Below are positions 18,602-27,770 of a stretch of DNA of 64,000 nucleotides, in pieces. Made by a program: the position numbers and the translations under genes. The notes under the pieces were generated by a model that ran no database searches, was not told the origin of the DNA, and saw only the letters and a list, made by a program, of their open reading frames with translations. The stretch spans positions 372,001 to 436,000 of the forward strand of contig CANNGN010000002.1 of NCBI GenBank assembly GCA_947504195.1, read 5' to 3'. This DNA comes from an uncultured Vibrio sp. (GTDB taxonomy: Bacteria > Pseudomonadota > Gammaproteobacteria > Enterobacterales > Vibrionaceae). Every line of letters starts with the position of its first letter. The stretch's first letter is position 1.

Positions 18602-19710
18602 TAGGCAGTCTCATCCTTGTCTAATGTTAACGTTTGTTCTGGAGATGTAGGTTTACGTTTTGTAGACACAAATTCGTAATAAATTAAGAAGTCACATGCT
18701 AATAGGAAGAACAATAACGTTCCCTGAAACAAGCCTGTAACGGCTGTGGGTAGTCCTAGTTCGATTTGAGCGAGATCGCTTCCCATGTACAGCGTCCCCA
18801 TAAATAAAGCGGATAAAACGATGCCAATAGGGTTAAGACGTCCTAAATATGCCACTATGATTGCGGCATAACCATATCCAGGAGAAACCGATGGTATAAG
18901 TTGACCAATTGGTCCAGTTACTTCGGCTGCGCCTGCGAAACCTGCGAGTGCACCTGCGAATAGCATGACGCCCCAAACGATTTTATTGCCATTAAAACCA
19001 GCGTAAGTTGCAGCGGAGGTATCTTCTCCAAACACTCTCAATTTAAATCCAGGGAGGGTTTTAAACAGAACAAAACTGGTGATGAATGCGATTATGATAG
19101 CGATAACCACACTAACGGTTGCACGGCTTTCTTCATTTAATAGAGGAAGCATTACACCATCAGGGAAAATCGCTGACTCAGGAAAACCATATCCATTAGG
19201 ATCGCTGAGTGGGCCATGTACTGCCCAAAGCAGCAAATACAAGCCGATATAGTTGAGCATGATGGTGGTTAAGATGATATTGGTGTTGAAGATGCGGTAT
19301 AGCAATGTGGGAATTGCTGCCCAGCCCATGCCAGCGACGATACCCGCCATTATAACAAGCAACTGAGATCCGAAACCTGCTTCTTCTCCCATTTGAATCG
19401 CCACAGCACTTGCCGCAACTGCACCGATCAGAAGTTGACCTTCTGCTCCAATATTCCAAATGTTCGCTCGATAGCACAAAGCTAAACCAATAGCACAAAG
19501 CATCAGAGGTGGCGCTTTTACCATTAGCTCACCGATGTTGTAGCTGTCGCTAAATGGCTGAATAATAAATACTTCAAATGCCGCAAGTGGGCTGACATCA
19601 AGCCAAATGAACATCAGACTAGAGGTTAGCATAGTTAATGTTACCGCAATCAACGGCGATAACCATTTCATGACTTGAGAGCTTTCAATCCTTGGTTGAA
19701 CTTTAAACAT
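18601..19710 (-). CDS. BMP-type ABC transporter permease 1
   Basis: This 369-residue inner-membrane permease (NupP/YufP-like) has the loop motifs ANIWNIGAEGQLLIGA and FKLRVFGEDTSAATYAGFN. ATG 19710 overlaps the end of the ATPase gene (stop at 19703-19705), and AGGAG lies about 10 bases upstream. That decides the start over 19740. Together with permease 2 and the double ATPase it completes a nucleoside or purine importer. Confidence 0.9.
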   Translation of the reverse strand: MFKVQPRIESSQVMKWLSPLIAVTLTMLTSSLMFIWLDVSPLAAFEVFIIQPFSDSYNIGELMVKAPPLMLCAIGLALCYRANIWNIGAEGQLLIGAVAASAVAIQMGEEAGFGSQLLVIMAGIVAGMGWAAIPTLLYRIFNTNIILTTIMLNYIGLYLLLWAVHGPLSDPNGYGFPESAIFPDGVMLPLLNEESRATVSVVIAIIIAFITSFVLFKTLPGFKLRVFGEDTSAATYAGFNGNKIVWGVMLFAGALAGFAGAAEVTGPIGQLIPSVSPGYGYAAIIVAYLGRLNPIGIVLSALFMGTLYMGSDLAQIELGLPTAVTGLFQGTLLFFLLACDFLIYYEFVSTKRKPTSPEQTLTLDKDETA

Positions 19711-21235
19711 GAGTATTATTCTCCTGTTTAACAAAACCACCGGCTATCCATTGTCCGATTTCTTCGATATTGGTATCACCTGTTTTGACCATTGGCGATA
19801 ATTTTCCTTCATAGAGTGCAGCGAGGCGGTCTGAGATAATAAATAGTTCATCAATGTCTTCTGAGATAACCACAATTGCGGCTCCGGCATCGCGCAGTGC
19901 AATAAGCTTACGGTGAATTGAGCTAGCGGCACCAATATCAACACCCCATGTCGGGTGTGCACAAATCAGTACTTGAGGGTGTTGATGTATCTCACGACCA
20001 ATAATGAATTTTTGTAAGTTGCCGCCTGATAAACTTTTTGCTTGAGAATGTTCGTTACGACATTTCACTTTATTTGACTTAATAAGGGAACGAGCAAGTT
20101 CCTTCAATCGGCGTGTATTAATCAAACCGTGGCGTGACATATCTGCACTAAATGTGAGCAGTGTGTTCTCTTCTAGTGTCATTTCTGGCACCGCACCCTG
20201 ACCTAAACGGTTGGTAGGGACGTGCGCCATACCCATAAGTCTGCGAGCACCAGCATGAAGGTGTCCAATGGGTTGTTGGTTAAATAACACTGACGCCTTT
20301 GGAACTCGTGGATCTTCGCCGCTAAGAGCTTCGAGTAGATCTTCTTGCCCATTACCTGCTACACCGGCAATACCGAGGATTTCACCTGCACGAAGCTCGA
20401 GATCGATGTTTGAGATACCACATCCAAAAGGATGAGCAGGTGGAAGTGTCAAGTTATCTGTTTTTAGGGTTACGGCGTCACTATATGCTTTATCATAACT
20501 TTCTGATAACTCAGCATCACTGCCCACCATCAAACGTGCAATTGAATTTGGCGTTTCGTCTGCAGGAACACATGAACCACTGACAAGCCCCCCTCGTAAG
20601 ATCACTGCGCGATCGCACAACTCGGTCACTTCCTTCAGTTTATGGCTAATAAACATAATACTACAGCCTTCACTAGCCAGCTTTTTTAGGACTCGGAAAA
20701 GGCCAGAGACTTCTTGTGGAGTCAATACAGACGTGGGTTCATCTAGGATCAGAAGTTTCACATCTTGAATTAAACAACGTAAAATTTCTAAACGCTGTCG
20801 TTCACCAATTGAAAGGGTGTGAACGTAGCGGTCGGGCTCAACATGTAGATCGTAACGACTACTCATCTCAACAATACGTTGATGTAAATTGCCCACTTGT
20901 TTGACAAACTCTTTATCTAAACCGAGCTCGATATTTTCTAATACGGTTAATGTTTCAAATACCGAAAAGTGTTGAAACACCATCCCAATTCCCATGGCAC
21001 GAGCTTGATTTGGCGAAAGAATATTGATGGGTTGGCCATTCCAATAAATTTGACCTTCACTTGGCTTACTTACGCCATAGATCATTTTAACTAGGGTTGA
21101 CTTACCCGCACCATTTTCGCCCAGCAATGCGAGAATTTCGCCAGAATACAGTTTTAAATCGACATTATTGTTGGCTATAACGCCGGGGTAAAACTTACTT
21201 ACCTTCTTCAACTCTAAAAGAGGAACAGTTGTCAT
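19703..21235 (-). CDS. Double-domain ABC ATPase of BMP-type nucleoside importer
   Basis: This 510-residue protein has two tandem nucleotide-binding domains (NupO/YufO/RbsA-like). Domain 1 carries Walker A GENGAGKS (about 41-48), signature LSIGERQR and Walker B LLILDEPTSVLTP. Domain 2 has a degenerate Walker A, GVAGNGQED, and signature LSGGNLQK with CAHPTWGVDIGA replacing a standard Walker B. This asymmetry is normal for the family. ATG 21235 (MTTVPLLELKKVSKFYPG) is chosen from the family N-terminus. It is the first gene of the three-gene transporter unit. Confidence 0.92.
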   Translation of the reverse strand: MTTVPLLELKKVSKFYPGVIANNNVDLKLYSGEILALLGENGAGKSTLVKMIYGVSKPSEGQIYWNGQPINILSPNQARAMGIGMVFQHFSVFETLTVLENIELGLDKEFVKQVGNLHQRIVEMSSRYDLHVEPDRYVHTLSIGERQRLEILRCLIQDVKLLILDEPTSVLTPQEVSGLFRVLKKLASEGCSIMFISHKLKEVTELCDRAVILRGGLVSGSCVPADETPNSIARLMVGSDAELSESYDKAYSDAVTLKTDNLTLPPAHPFGCGISNIDLELRAGEILGIAGVAGNGQEDLLEALSGEDPRVPKASVLFNQQPIGHLHAGARRLMGMAHVPTNRLGQGAVPEMTLEENTLLTFSADMSRHGLINTRRLKELARSLIKSNKVKCRNEHSQAKSLSGGNLQKFIIGREIHQHPQVLICAHPTWGVDIGAASSIHRKLIALRDAGAAIVVISEDIDELFIISDRLAALYEGKLSPMVKTGDTNIEEIGQWIAGGFVKQENNTHV

Positions 21236-21572
21236 GTTACGCGAATATCCTTTTGTATCTCTGCTAGCGTAATGCACGTAATGCAAAAAATTGACCAAGT
21301 GTTTAAGAGGCGCGATTGTATCTTGTTCTAGATGAAAATGGATCAGAAAATTTGACTAGTTGAATTAGATTTGTCTTTGATCAGTCTTGGACATAAGATT
21401 TAAATTCAACTGATTACGTATGTGTTTTGATAAATACCTCAATAAATCAAAGAAGTAACCGAATTTATTGGTAGTATGGGAATTCTTGCTATCGAAATTC
21501 ATATTTTCGATGTTGAGAGTTATTCACATTTTTGAGTTGATGCTGTGGTTGTTGGACAGAGAGGTTAGCAGA
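21236..21572. other. Divergent region between transporter and narQ-like gene
   Basis: About 337 bases. It holds promoters for both directions and an inverted repeat, AGTTGAATT (21358-21366) / AATTCAACT (21403-21411), with a 36-base spacing. The narQ-like frame stays open back to 21468, but that stretch has no good start signal. Confidence 0.45.
21358..21411. promoter_or_regulatory. Long-spaced inverted repeat between transporter and narQ
   Basis: AGTTGAATT and AATTCAACT are exact 9-bp arms 36 bases apart in the divergent promoter region. Function unknown. Confidence 0.35.
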
Positions 21573-23318
21573 TTGGTCACACAAGCGGAAAAATCAGTTA
21601 CACGTACGATAGCCAAAGCAATGTTGCTAATTGTATTGCTTTCTATCGTTACGACGACGTTGGCAATCGTAACGCTGGCTTCATCGTTGAATGATGCTGA
21701 GGCGGTGAATGTTTCAGGTAGTATGCGAATGCAAAGCTACCGTTTATCGCATGATATTCAACAGCAGTCTCCAGAGTTTGAATCTCACTTAAAGATATTT
21801 GAACAATCACTCCTTTCACCTTCCATGCAAGCTCTTGAGTCGTGGGGAGTGCCTAAAGATATTACCAGTGACTATCGAGCTATTATCTCGCGTTGGGATG
21901 AATTAAAGCAGAACCTACTTAGCTCTAATCGTATGCAATATATTGATATTGTAGCTGATTTCGTAAGTCAGATAGATGGGTTTGTATATAAGTTACAGCG
22001 TCACTCGGAAAGAAAGCTTATCGCTCTTGCTTGGGTGGGAAGCCTTGGGTTAGGTGGAATTCTTATCGCTTCTATTTATGTGGTGCACTTTATCCGTAAA
22101 GAAGTAGTGAAACCATTAAAAGCTTTATTGGTTGCAAGCCGCAGAATTCAAAATCATTCGTTTGATGTGGTTTTGAATTCAAAAAGTCAAAATGAAATGG
22201 GAATATTGACCAACACATTTAATCATATGGCACAAGACTTAGGTAAGTTATACCGCGGTATGGAGTTGGCCGTATATGAGAAAACACGCGAGTTACAAAA
22301 TGCAAACAACGCCTTGAAAGTGCTTTATGATTCATCGCAGCAGTTAACGGCTTCACGAATTGGAGAAGATAACTTTAAATCGATTATCGCCAATATGGTC
22401 AATATCGATGGTATTGCGGCTGTGCGCTTAGAAGTGGGTGAGAATAGTGAAACATCATGGAACTTAGAACATGGAGATATGACGGGTGCTTGCGAGAATA
22501 ACGATTCAACTGAAACGGCTAGTTTGCCGCTTATTTTAGACAATCAAAAGCTCGGTGAACTTACTTGGTGCTACTTTCACCCTAATTATGACGCAGCATT
22601 GATCAGTAGTTTCGCACAAATGCTGGCGAGAGCGATTTACTTTAACCAAGCGCAAAGGCAAGCAGAACAAATTATTTTAATGGAAGAGAGGGCAACAATC
22701 GCTCGTGAACTGCACGATTCATTAGCTCAATCTCTATCTTATTTGAAAATTCAAATGTCGTTACTCAAACGTGGTTTAAAGACACAATCGATAACCTGTG
22801 ATCAGTCACGAGTTCAACCTGTGATTGGCGATATTGATAAAGGGTTAAGTGACGCTTATATCCAATTACGCGAATTACTGACAACGTTCCGCTTAACAAT
22901 TAAAGAAGGCAATTTTGATCAAGCACTTGAAGGAATGTTACAACAGTTGAACGATCAATCATCAGTCGCCATTAAACTGACCAGCTATTTTTCTACACAA
23001 ACTCTAGATGCTCATCAGCAAGTGCATTTGTTGCAATTAATTAGAGAAGCCGTACTAAATGCGATAAAACATGCCGATGCGACTGAAATTAAGATAAACT
23101 GCATTGATAATCATGATAGTTTGGTTTTACAAGTCGTCGATGATGGTAAAGGTTTTGATAAGCAAGAAGCTGAGTTAAATCACTATGGTGTGGCGATAAT
23201 GCGAGAACGAGCAGAAAGATTGGGCGGGGAATTGACCTTAGACTCTTCACCGAATCAAGGGTGTACAGTGACATTAACTTATAACAAACCACGGGAAGGT
23301 GTTAGCAATGATATATAA
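21573..23318 (+). CDS. narQ: NarQ/NarX-type nitrate/nitrite sensor histidine kinase
   Basis: This is an inner-membrane sensor kinase of about 581 residues. In order it has a TM1 helix (AMLLIVLLSIVTTTLAIVTL), a periplasmic domain with a P-box-like SGSMRMQSYRLSHDI (nitrate/nitrite binding in NarX/NarQ), TM2 (about 165-185), HAMP, a signalling linker, a HisKA_3 motif ERATIARELHDSLAQSL with the phospho-His, and a HATPase (DDGKGFD near the end). Start: TTG 21573 has GAGAGG 8 bases upstream. The frame is open to TTG 21468 (ATG at 21510 and 21540 lack ribosome sites). It overlaps the response regulator by 11 bases. Confidence 0.88.
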   Translation: MVTQAEKSVTRTIAKAMLLIVLLSIVTTTLAIVTLASSLNDAEAVNVSGSMRMQSYRLSHDIQQQSPEFESHLKIFEQSLLSPSMQALESWGVPKDITSDYRAIISRWDELKQNLLSSNRMQYIDIVADFVSQIDGFVYKLQRHSERKLIALAWVGSLGLGGILIASIYVVHFIRKEVVKPLKALLVASRRIQNHSFDVVLNSKSQNEMGILTNTFNHMAQDLGKLYRGMELAVYEKTRELQNANNALKVLYDSSQQLTASRIGEDNFKSIIANMVNIDGIAAVRLEVGENSETSWNLEHGDMTGACENNDSTETASLPLILDNQKLGELTWCYFHPNYDAALISSFAQMLARAIYFNQAQRQAEQIILMEERATIARELHDSLAQSLSYLKIQMSLLKRGLKTQSITCDQSRVQPVIGDIDKGLSDAYIQLRELLTTFRLTIKEGNFDQALEGMLQQLNDQSSVAIKLTSYFSTQTLDAHQQVHLLQLIREAVLNAIKHADATEIKINCIDNHDSLVLQVVDDGKGFDKQEAELNHYGVAIMRERAERLGGELTLDSSPNQGCTVTLTYNKPREGVSNDI

Positions 23319-23937
23319 CGTTGTACTCGTTGATGATCATCCATTAATGCGCAAAGGGATTGCTCAGTTACTTGATTTTGAACCCGAATTTAATGTGGTT
23401 GGCGAAGCAAGTAATGGTACTGATGCCGTTGCCTTAGTTCACGAAGTCGAACCTGATTTAGTGTTACTTGACCTTAATATGAAAGGAATGTCGGGGTTAG
23501 ATACATTAAAAGCATTACGAGCAGATGGTTCTCAGGCGGCGATTGTCATATTGACCGTTTCTGATAACTCACTTGATATTGATAAACTAGTGAAGGCTGG
23601 AGCGGATGGGTATTTACTCAAGGATACGGAACCCGATGACTTAGTTACCTTGATTAAGGAAGCAGTTACTGGTGGTAAAGCGTACAGTGAATATGTCTCT
23701 CGATATTTACGCGAGCGTGGAGATCACGTAGATGGTTTTGAGCTTTTAACTGAGCGAGAAATGCAAATTCTGGCGCAAGTAGTAAAAGGGTATCGTAATA
23801 AACAGATTGCAGATCGACTTATGATTACAGAATCTACGGTCAAAGTTCACATGAAAAGTTTGCTGAAAAAGCTTTGTGTTCCATCACGTACTGCGGCGAC
23901 CGTTTTATATTTAGAACGCTGTGGTGATGTTAAGTAA
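23308..23937 (+). CDS. narP: NarP/NarL-type response regulator
   Basis: This 209-residue regulator has a receiver domain (DDHPLMRKG at the N-terminus, phospho-acceptor Asp in LVLLDLNMKG near 55, KDTEPDD lysine near 106). The LuxR-type HTH (about 145-205) carries LTEREMQILAQVVKGYRNK and ESTVKVHMKSLLKKL. It would control nitrate/nitrite respiration and fermentation genes with the adjacent kinase. ATG 23308 with GGAAGG about 8 bases upstream is preferred over GTG 23299. The overlap with the kinase gene implies coupled translation. Confidence 0.9.
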   Translation: MIYNVVLVDDHPLMRKGIAQLLDFEPEFNVVGEASNGTDAVALVHEVEPDLVLLDLNMKGMSGLDTLKALRADGSQAAIVILTVSDNSLDIDKLVKAGADGYLLKDTEPDDLVTLIKEAVTGGKAYSEYVSRYLRERGDHVDGFELLTEREMQILAQVVKGYRNKQIADRLMITESTVKVHMKSLLKKLCVPSRTAATVLYLERCGDVK

Positions 23938-24110
23938 TGCGATACATAAAAAATAAGGGTTGTTTTTACGGTGACAATTTTTTATCTTAAAATTGATACA
24001 CAAACCTGCTTTTTAAAATATTAATCATCTATATGCATACTGTTACTTGTGGCGTCAAGCTCTCAACGCTAAAGTTAAAACAGTGCTCTTGTATGAGGTG
24101 TCTGAAAATT

Positions 24111-24890
24111 ATGATTAAACAATGTCGTTTGTTAGACAAGAGAGCAAAAGATCAATTTAAAGCGGTGGATGGGCAAGCAACGGACTTCTACATTGCTTTC
24201 CAACCAATAGTTGATTGTTTAGAGTCTAAGATATTTGGGTACGAAGCATTGGTTCGTGGAGAAGACGAATTAGATGCAGAATCTGTGATTCATACAGTGG
24301 GTAGAGCAAACCGTTACGAGTTTGATCAATTGTGCCGTGAGCGTGCAATTGAAGTTGCCGCTGGTTTTAATATTCAAGATAAGTACTTGAGTATTAACTT
24401 TCTGCCAAATGCGATCAACTGCCCAGAGAAGAGTATTCTTTCGACGGTAAACGCCGCTAAAAATATGGGGTTTCCGATCGAAAAAATTATTCTCGAGTTT
24501 ACCGAAGTAGAAAAAATTCATGATATTGGTGTGGTTAAACACGTACTGAATCTGTATAAAAAATTAGGATTCAAAACGGCGATTGATGACTTTGGAGCAG
24601 GGTATGCTGGTTTAGGGTTATTAGCTGACTTGCAAACCGATATTGTGAAGTTAGATATGGCCCTTGTTCGCAATATAGATCGTGATACCGTACGTCAAAC
24701 TATCTTAACGCATTCATTAAGTATGCTAAATCAACTCAATATTGACGTTATTGCAGAAGGTGTGGAATCTCATCAGGAAATGCGTTGGCTGCGCTCAGCA
24801 GGAGTGCGTTACATGCAAGGGTTCTATTTTGCACGACCGCAAATAAACGGGTTACCTGAAGTTGACATTCGAGCATTCGAACTTCATTAA
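24111..24890 (+). CDS. EAL-domain c-di-GMP phosphodiesterase
   Basis: This is a roughly 259-residue stand-alone EAL protein that would hydrolyse c-di-GMP to pGpG. Catalytic and metal residues are all present: EALVRG, the Asn of INFLPNAI, EFTE, DDFGAGYAGL, the Lys of VKLDMAL and EGVES. No transmembrane helix or REC domain is seen. Start: ATG 24111 has GAGGTG 10 bases upstream. The frame is open to ATG 24033, which would add a cysteine-rich leader (CSCMRC); that longer form cannot be excluded. A strong terminator follows immediately. Confidence 0.85.
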   Translation: MIKQCRLLDKRAKDQFKAVDGQATDFYIAFQPIVDCLESKIFGYEALVRGEDELDAESVIHTVGRANRYEFDQLCRERAIEVAAGFNIQDKYLSINFLPNAINCPEKSILSTVNAAKNMGFPIEKIILEFTEVEKIHDIGVVKHVLNLYKKLGFKTAIDDFGAGYAGLGLLADLQTDIVKLDMALVRNIDRDTVRQTILTHSLSMLNQLNIDVIAEGVESHQEMRWLRSAGVRYMQGFYFARPQINGLPEVDIRAFELH

Positions 24891-24918
24891 AAAAAGCCAC
24901 CAAGTCGGTGGCTTTTTT
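24889..24918. terminator. Bidirectional terminator
   Basis: A run of A, then AGCCACC-loop-GGTGGCT and six T, directly at the stop of the EAL gene and facing the convergent minus-strand gene. Confidence 0.9.
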
Positions 24919-24937
24919 GTGGCGTGTTGTAAAGAGA

Positions 24938-25378
24938 TTAACCCCGTGTAAATACTTCCGTAAAATCACGTTTTAGGATTGGATCTCGACGAGCTTTTTT
25001 AATTTGCTTGACCATATCTTTTACGCAGTTGGTTAACACTTTGTTTAAGATTTCAGCTCTATAATCATTTAGCGCATCTTCATCCATATCCTGAGGCTGA
25101 TTTACCGCTAATTCTTGCATTACGTTAACTCCCGCAAACCCTTGGCTTACTGAAATTAAAGCGTGAAATTGCTCGAAATTATCTAGGATATTTTGTGCGC
25201 TACCAGGTAGGTGGTCCCAAGCTTCTCGTACGACTTCTTCTGATATCTCGTGTAATGAGGCGACCATCGGAATTATGTCTTCTGAAACTTCGTCAAATTC
25301 TATAACTTGGCGAAGTTCAGGAGAAAGAGTGTCGAGATCGACTTCTGTTGTTTGATTCTCAGTTTCTTGTTGGCTCAT
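24938..25378 (-). CDS. Conserved Vibrio hypothetical protein, probably DUF3069
   Basis: This is a 146-residue soluble, acidic, mostly helical protein with no signal peptide. The blocks LSPELRQVIEFDEV, AWDHLPGSAQNILDNFEQFHALISV and NCVKDMVKQIKKARRDPILKRDF resemble, from memory, the Vibrionaceae family DUF3069. Function unknown. GAGAGG precedes ATG by 6 bases. It is monocistronic and shares a terminator with the EAL gene. Confidence 0.75.
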   Translation of the reverse strand: MSQQETENQTTEVDLDTLSPELRQVIEFDEVSEDIIPMVASLHEISEEVVREAWDHLPGSAQNILDNFEQFHALISVSQGFAGVNVMQELAVNQPQDMDEDALNDYRAEILNKVLTNCVKDMVKQIKKARRDPILKRDFTEVFTRG

Positions 25379-25530
25379 GGTTTGCCTCTCATTATATTTT
25401 AAGAAGTGATCTAACTATCATTAATAATGTTAAGTCAATATAACTTAACTAATAAATCAGTGAAAGCCTAGAAATGTTGTGCTATATCTAACTATTATCA
25501 TATAGTTACATTCGATATCTAAGGATGGGT

Positions 25531-26508
25531 ATGGGAAAGATGAACTGTTCATTGAGAATTCTTCTTGTAGAAGATGTGCAACTTGATCGCATGCAACTTT
25601 CAATTAGATTGAAGCAGCTTGGGCATGTAGTTGAGGGAGTATCTAGTGGCTCAGCGGCGCTTAATTTGTTTTCGTCATTTGAACCAGATCTGGTGTTGCT
25701 TGATATTATAATGCCAGGTATGTCAGGTTTTGATGTCGCATCTGCTATTCGTTTAGAGCACGATGATTGGGTGCCAATTATCTTTTTGAGTAGTCATCAT
25801 GAACCAGAGATGATTGCTAAAGCCATTGAAGCCGGTGGAGACGATTATTTAGTCAAACCCGTCGATAATCTGGTGCTGACGTCCAAACTGCTCGCTATGT
25901 CGCGTATTGCCGATATGCGTCGTGAACTGAAACGTACCAGTTCTCGGCTTACAGAACTCAACCATATCCTTCAACTTCAAGTTAACGAAGATAGCCTGAC
26001 CCAGATCTTTAATCGCCGATATATGGATGAGAAAGTCGCGGAAATGATCAGTTGGCACGGGCGACATAAATTGCCACTCAGTCTCATTTTATTCGATGTT
26101 GATCAATTCAAAATATTTAATGATTTTTACGGACATACTGAAGGCGACAAATGCCTTTATACATTGAGTCAAACATTTAACCAGTTGTTCACGAGAAGTG
26201 GCGAGTATGTCGGACGCTATGGAGGAGAAGAGTTTATTGTTCTGTTAAGTCATTCTGATTTACAAATGGCTCAGCTCGCTGCGAAACGAATTATGAGCGC
26301 AATAAAGCTCTTAAATTACCCACATGAGAAAAGTAGCGTAGAGAAATATGTAACAGTATCTCTAGGGCTTGTTTCGATGGTCCCTAATGGTGATGAGTCG
26401 ACCAGTTATTTATACAATCTTGCCGACAAAGCGATGTATCAAGCAAAGCAGGAAGGAAGAAACTGTTCGGTGGTCTGTTCGGATCAACACTTTCTTGATG
26501 CGATGTAA
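25531..26508 (+). CDS. REC-GGDEF response regulator (PleD/WspR-like diguanylate cyclase)
   Basis: This 325-residue phospho-controlled cyclase has a receiver domain (1-125) with phospho-acceptor D58 in LVLLDIIMPG and Lys of VKPVD near 109. A short coiled-coil stalk (about 126-152) follows, then GGDEF (about 155-315) with GGEEF at 231-235. The I-site position reads RSGE (222-225) instead of RxxD, so product inhibition may be weak. ATG 25531 has AAGG about 6 bases upstream; the frame opens at ATG 25525. No histidine kinase is adjacent. Confidence 0.88.
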   Translation: MGKMNCSLRILLVEDVQLDRMQLSIRLKQLGHVVEGVSSGSAALNLFSSFEPDLVLLDIIMPGMSGFDVASAIRLEHDDWVPIIFLSSHHEPEMIAKAIEAGGDDYLVKPVDNLVLTSKLLAMSRIADMRRELKRTSSRLTELNHILQLQVNEDSLTQIFNRRYMDEKVAEMISWHGRHKLPLSLILFDVDQFKIFNDFYGHTEGDKCLYTLSQTFNQLFTRSGEYVGRYGGEEFIVLLSHSDLQMAQLAAKRIMSAIKLLNYPHEKSSVEKYVTVSLGLVSMVPNGDESTSYLYNLADKAMYQAKQEGRNCSVVCSDQHFLDAM

Positions 26509-26534
26509 ACCGAGAATACTACTGCGTTAACGAT

Positions 26535-26566
26535 AACAGCTCTACCGAGTGCGATAGAGCTGTTTT
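26535..26566. terminator. Hairpin terminator between convergent genes
   Basis: AACAGCTCTA (26535-26544) pairs with TAGAGCTGTT (26555-26564) around a 10-base loop and is followed by T-rich DNA. It is followed by a short tandem repeat of TTACTTAG at about 26580-26603. Confidence 0.8.
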
Positions 26567-26596
26567 CGATTTACTCTTTATTACTTAGTTACTTAG

Positions 26597-27229
26597 TTAC
26601 TTAGCTGTGATCGCAAATTCATCAACTCGAATTTCTGAATCTTTTGCCATATTGTTTCCATCACTTGGATCGGTTTCCAACAGAGCAAATATTTCGACAC
26701 TTCCTGTGCTGCCAGAGTTGAAGTCAACGCTAATCTGTTTAAAGCAAGCTTTTACTTCAGCAACAGGTGCATCGCCTAGATCTTTGACATGTGCACGAGC
26801 ATCAGCAATGACAGCACCAGTGAGTGCTGCGCCTTCCACAACTTCATTCACGCCATAGTGAAGCGTACTTGCTGACATTTCGCCTTTTTCATCACAGTAA
26901 TATAAAGAAAATTGCATGTCGGCATTTTGTGGTAATCCAGACACTATTTGGCTTAAACCAGGTGTTGCTGTGTAATCATTAATTGCGACTTTTTGTTTAA
27001 AACGAAATCTTGAAGAACCTTCATCACCAAACGCGGTGTTGCCAGAACTGCCTACATCGCCTTTGCCTCCATCGGAATCTTCATGAGAAACCCATACTTC
27101 GCTTTCTCCTTTATTTGCACGGTATTCACTTAATTGTGCATCTTGGATGTAAGCCGCTTGAGTTGAAAGTGCGAATGTTGAAACGAGAAGTCCGACGGTT
27201 GTCGCGACGGTTTTGGTTAGTTTAGTCAT
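26597..27229 (-). CDS. Exported protein of unknown function, next to alginate lyase
   Basis: This 210-residue protein has a signal peptide (MTKLTKTVATTVGLLVSTFA, ending QAA). I do not recognise a family. The mature part is rich in short beta-strand-like stretches (SSRFRFKQKVAINDYTATPG, FSLYYCDEKGEMSASTLHYG, GSVEIFALLETDPSDGNN) and has two cysteines that could form a disulfide. This suggests a beta-sandwich such as a carbohydrate-binding domain. AGGGATG precedes ATG. It is divergent from the alginate lyase across 541 bases, so a polysaccharide role is a guess from position. Confidence 0.7.
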   Translation of the reverse strand: MTKLTKTVATTVGLLVSTFALSTQAAYIQDAQLSEYRANKGESEVWVSHEDSDGGKGDVGSSGNTAFGDEGSSRFRFKQKVAINDYTATPGLSQIVSGLPQNADMQFSLYYCDEKGEMSASTLHYGVNEVVEGAALTGAVIADARAHVKDLGDAPVAEVKACFKQISVDFNSGSTGSVEIFALLETDPSDGNNMAKDSEIRVDEFAITAK

Positions 27230-27378
27230 GTTGGGTTCATCCCTGTAAGGTTGTTATTGAAATAAAAATAGTTAGAAGTTTTATTATTGTTAGAATTGTT
27301 ACTGTGAACATAAGTAATATTAAATGATCATTGGTATGAGTTTTGTGACGAATTCCGTATTTGAGAACTGGGTAGGTC

Positions 27379-27391
27379 GATCAAGTTAACA
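27379..27391 (+). promoter_or_regulatory. Direct repeat GATCAAGTTAACA, copy 1
   Basis: This exact 13-mer is repeated 136 bases downstream in the same intergenic region. Its role is unknown. Confidence 0.4.
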
Positions 27392-27514
27392 CTTTCATAA
27401 CAGCTCATTGTTTGACCATGATTTTGTGTGATGTTAACCCTAATTTGAAGCAGAGATATTACGTTGTAGTTTAATAAGGAAGCCCAATTCCCTGCTTATT
27501 CAATAGCGAAATGA

Positions 27515-27527
27515 GATCAAGTTAACA
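27515..27527 (+). promoter_or_regulatory. Direct repeat GATCAAGTTAACA, copy 2
   Basis: Second exact copy of the 13-mer at 27379-27391, lying nearer the alginate lyase promoter. Confidence 0.4.
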
Positions 27528-27623
27528 AATATTTAATATTAAAATAATACTAATAATGTGCACTAGAACACCACTGAGTTTATGAAACTGGGATCTAGCT
27601 TATAGTTCAGCGAACCTAATTGA

Positions 27624-27637
27624 TAACAATGTTGTTA
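27624..27637. promoter_or_regulatory. Dyad TAACAA-N2-TTGTTA upstream of alginate lyase
   Basis: A 6-bp perfect inverted repeat with a 2-base centre, about 134 bases before the lyase start. It has the size of a dimeric repressor site. The regulator is unknown. Confidence 0.4.
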
Positions 27638-27770
27638 CAGCTAGTTCGACAAGTTTACCCTTGGTTCAATTATCTCAGCTCTCACAATGAGACTTATATC
27701 GATTTTCTTGAGGTGGAAAATAGGTAGTATTTCATTTCTTAAATCATAATGTATGACTAAAGGTAACCAG

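Larger units (their letters stand above)
27230..27770. other. 541-base divergent regulatory region upstream of alginate lyase
   Basis: AT-rich, no gene seen. It holds two exact copies of GATCAAGTTAACA (27379-27391 and 27515-27527) and a dyad TAACAA-N2-TTGTTA at 27624-27637, about 134 bases before the lyase ATG. These are candidate operators for alginate- or catabolite-responsive control. Confidence 0.5.

Noticed and set aside
26580-26603. Three copies of TTACTTAG, considered as a repeat array
   Set aside because: Too short and simple to be a CRISPR or mobile-element repeat; probably local slippage near a stop codon.
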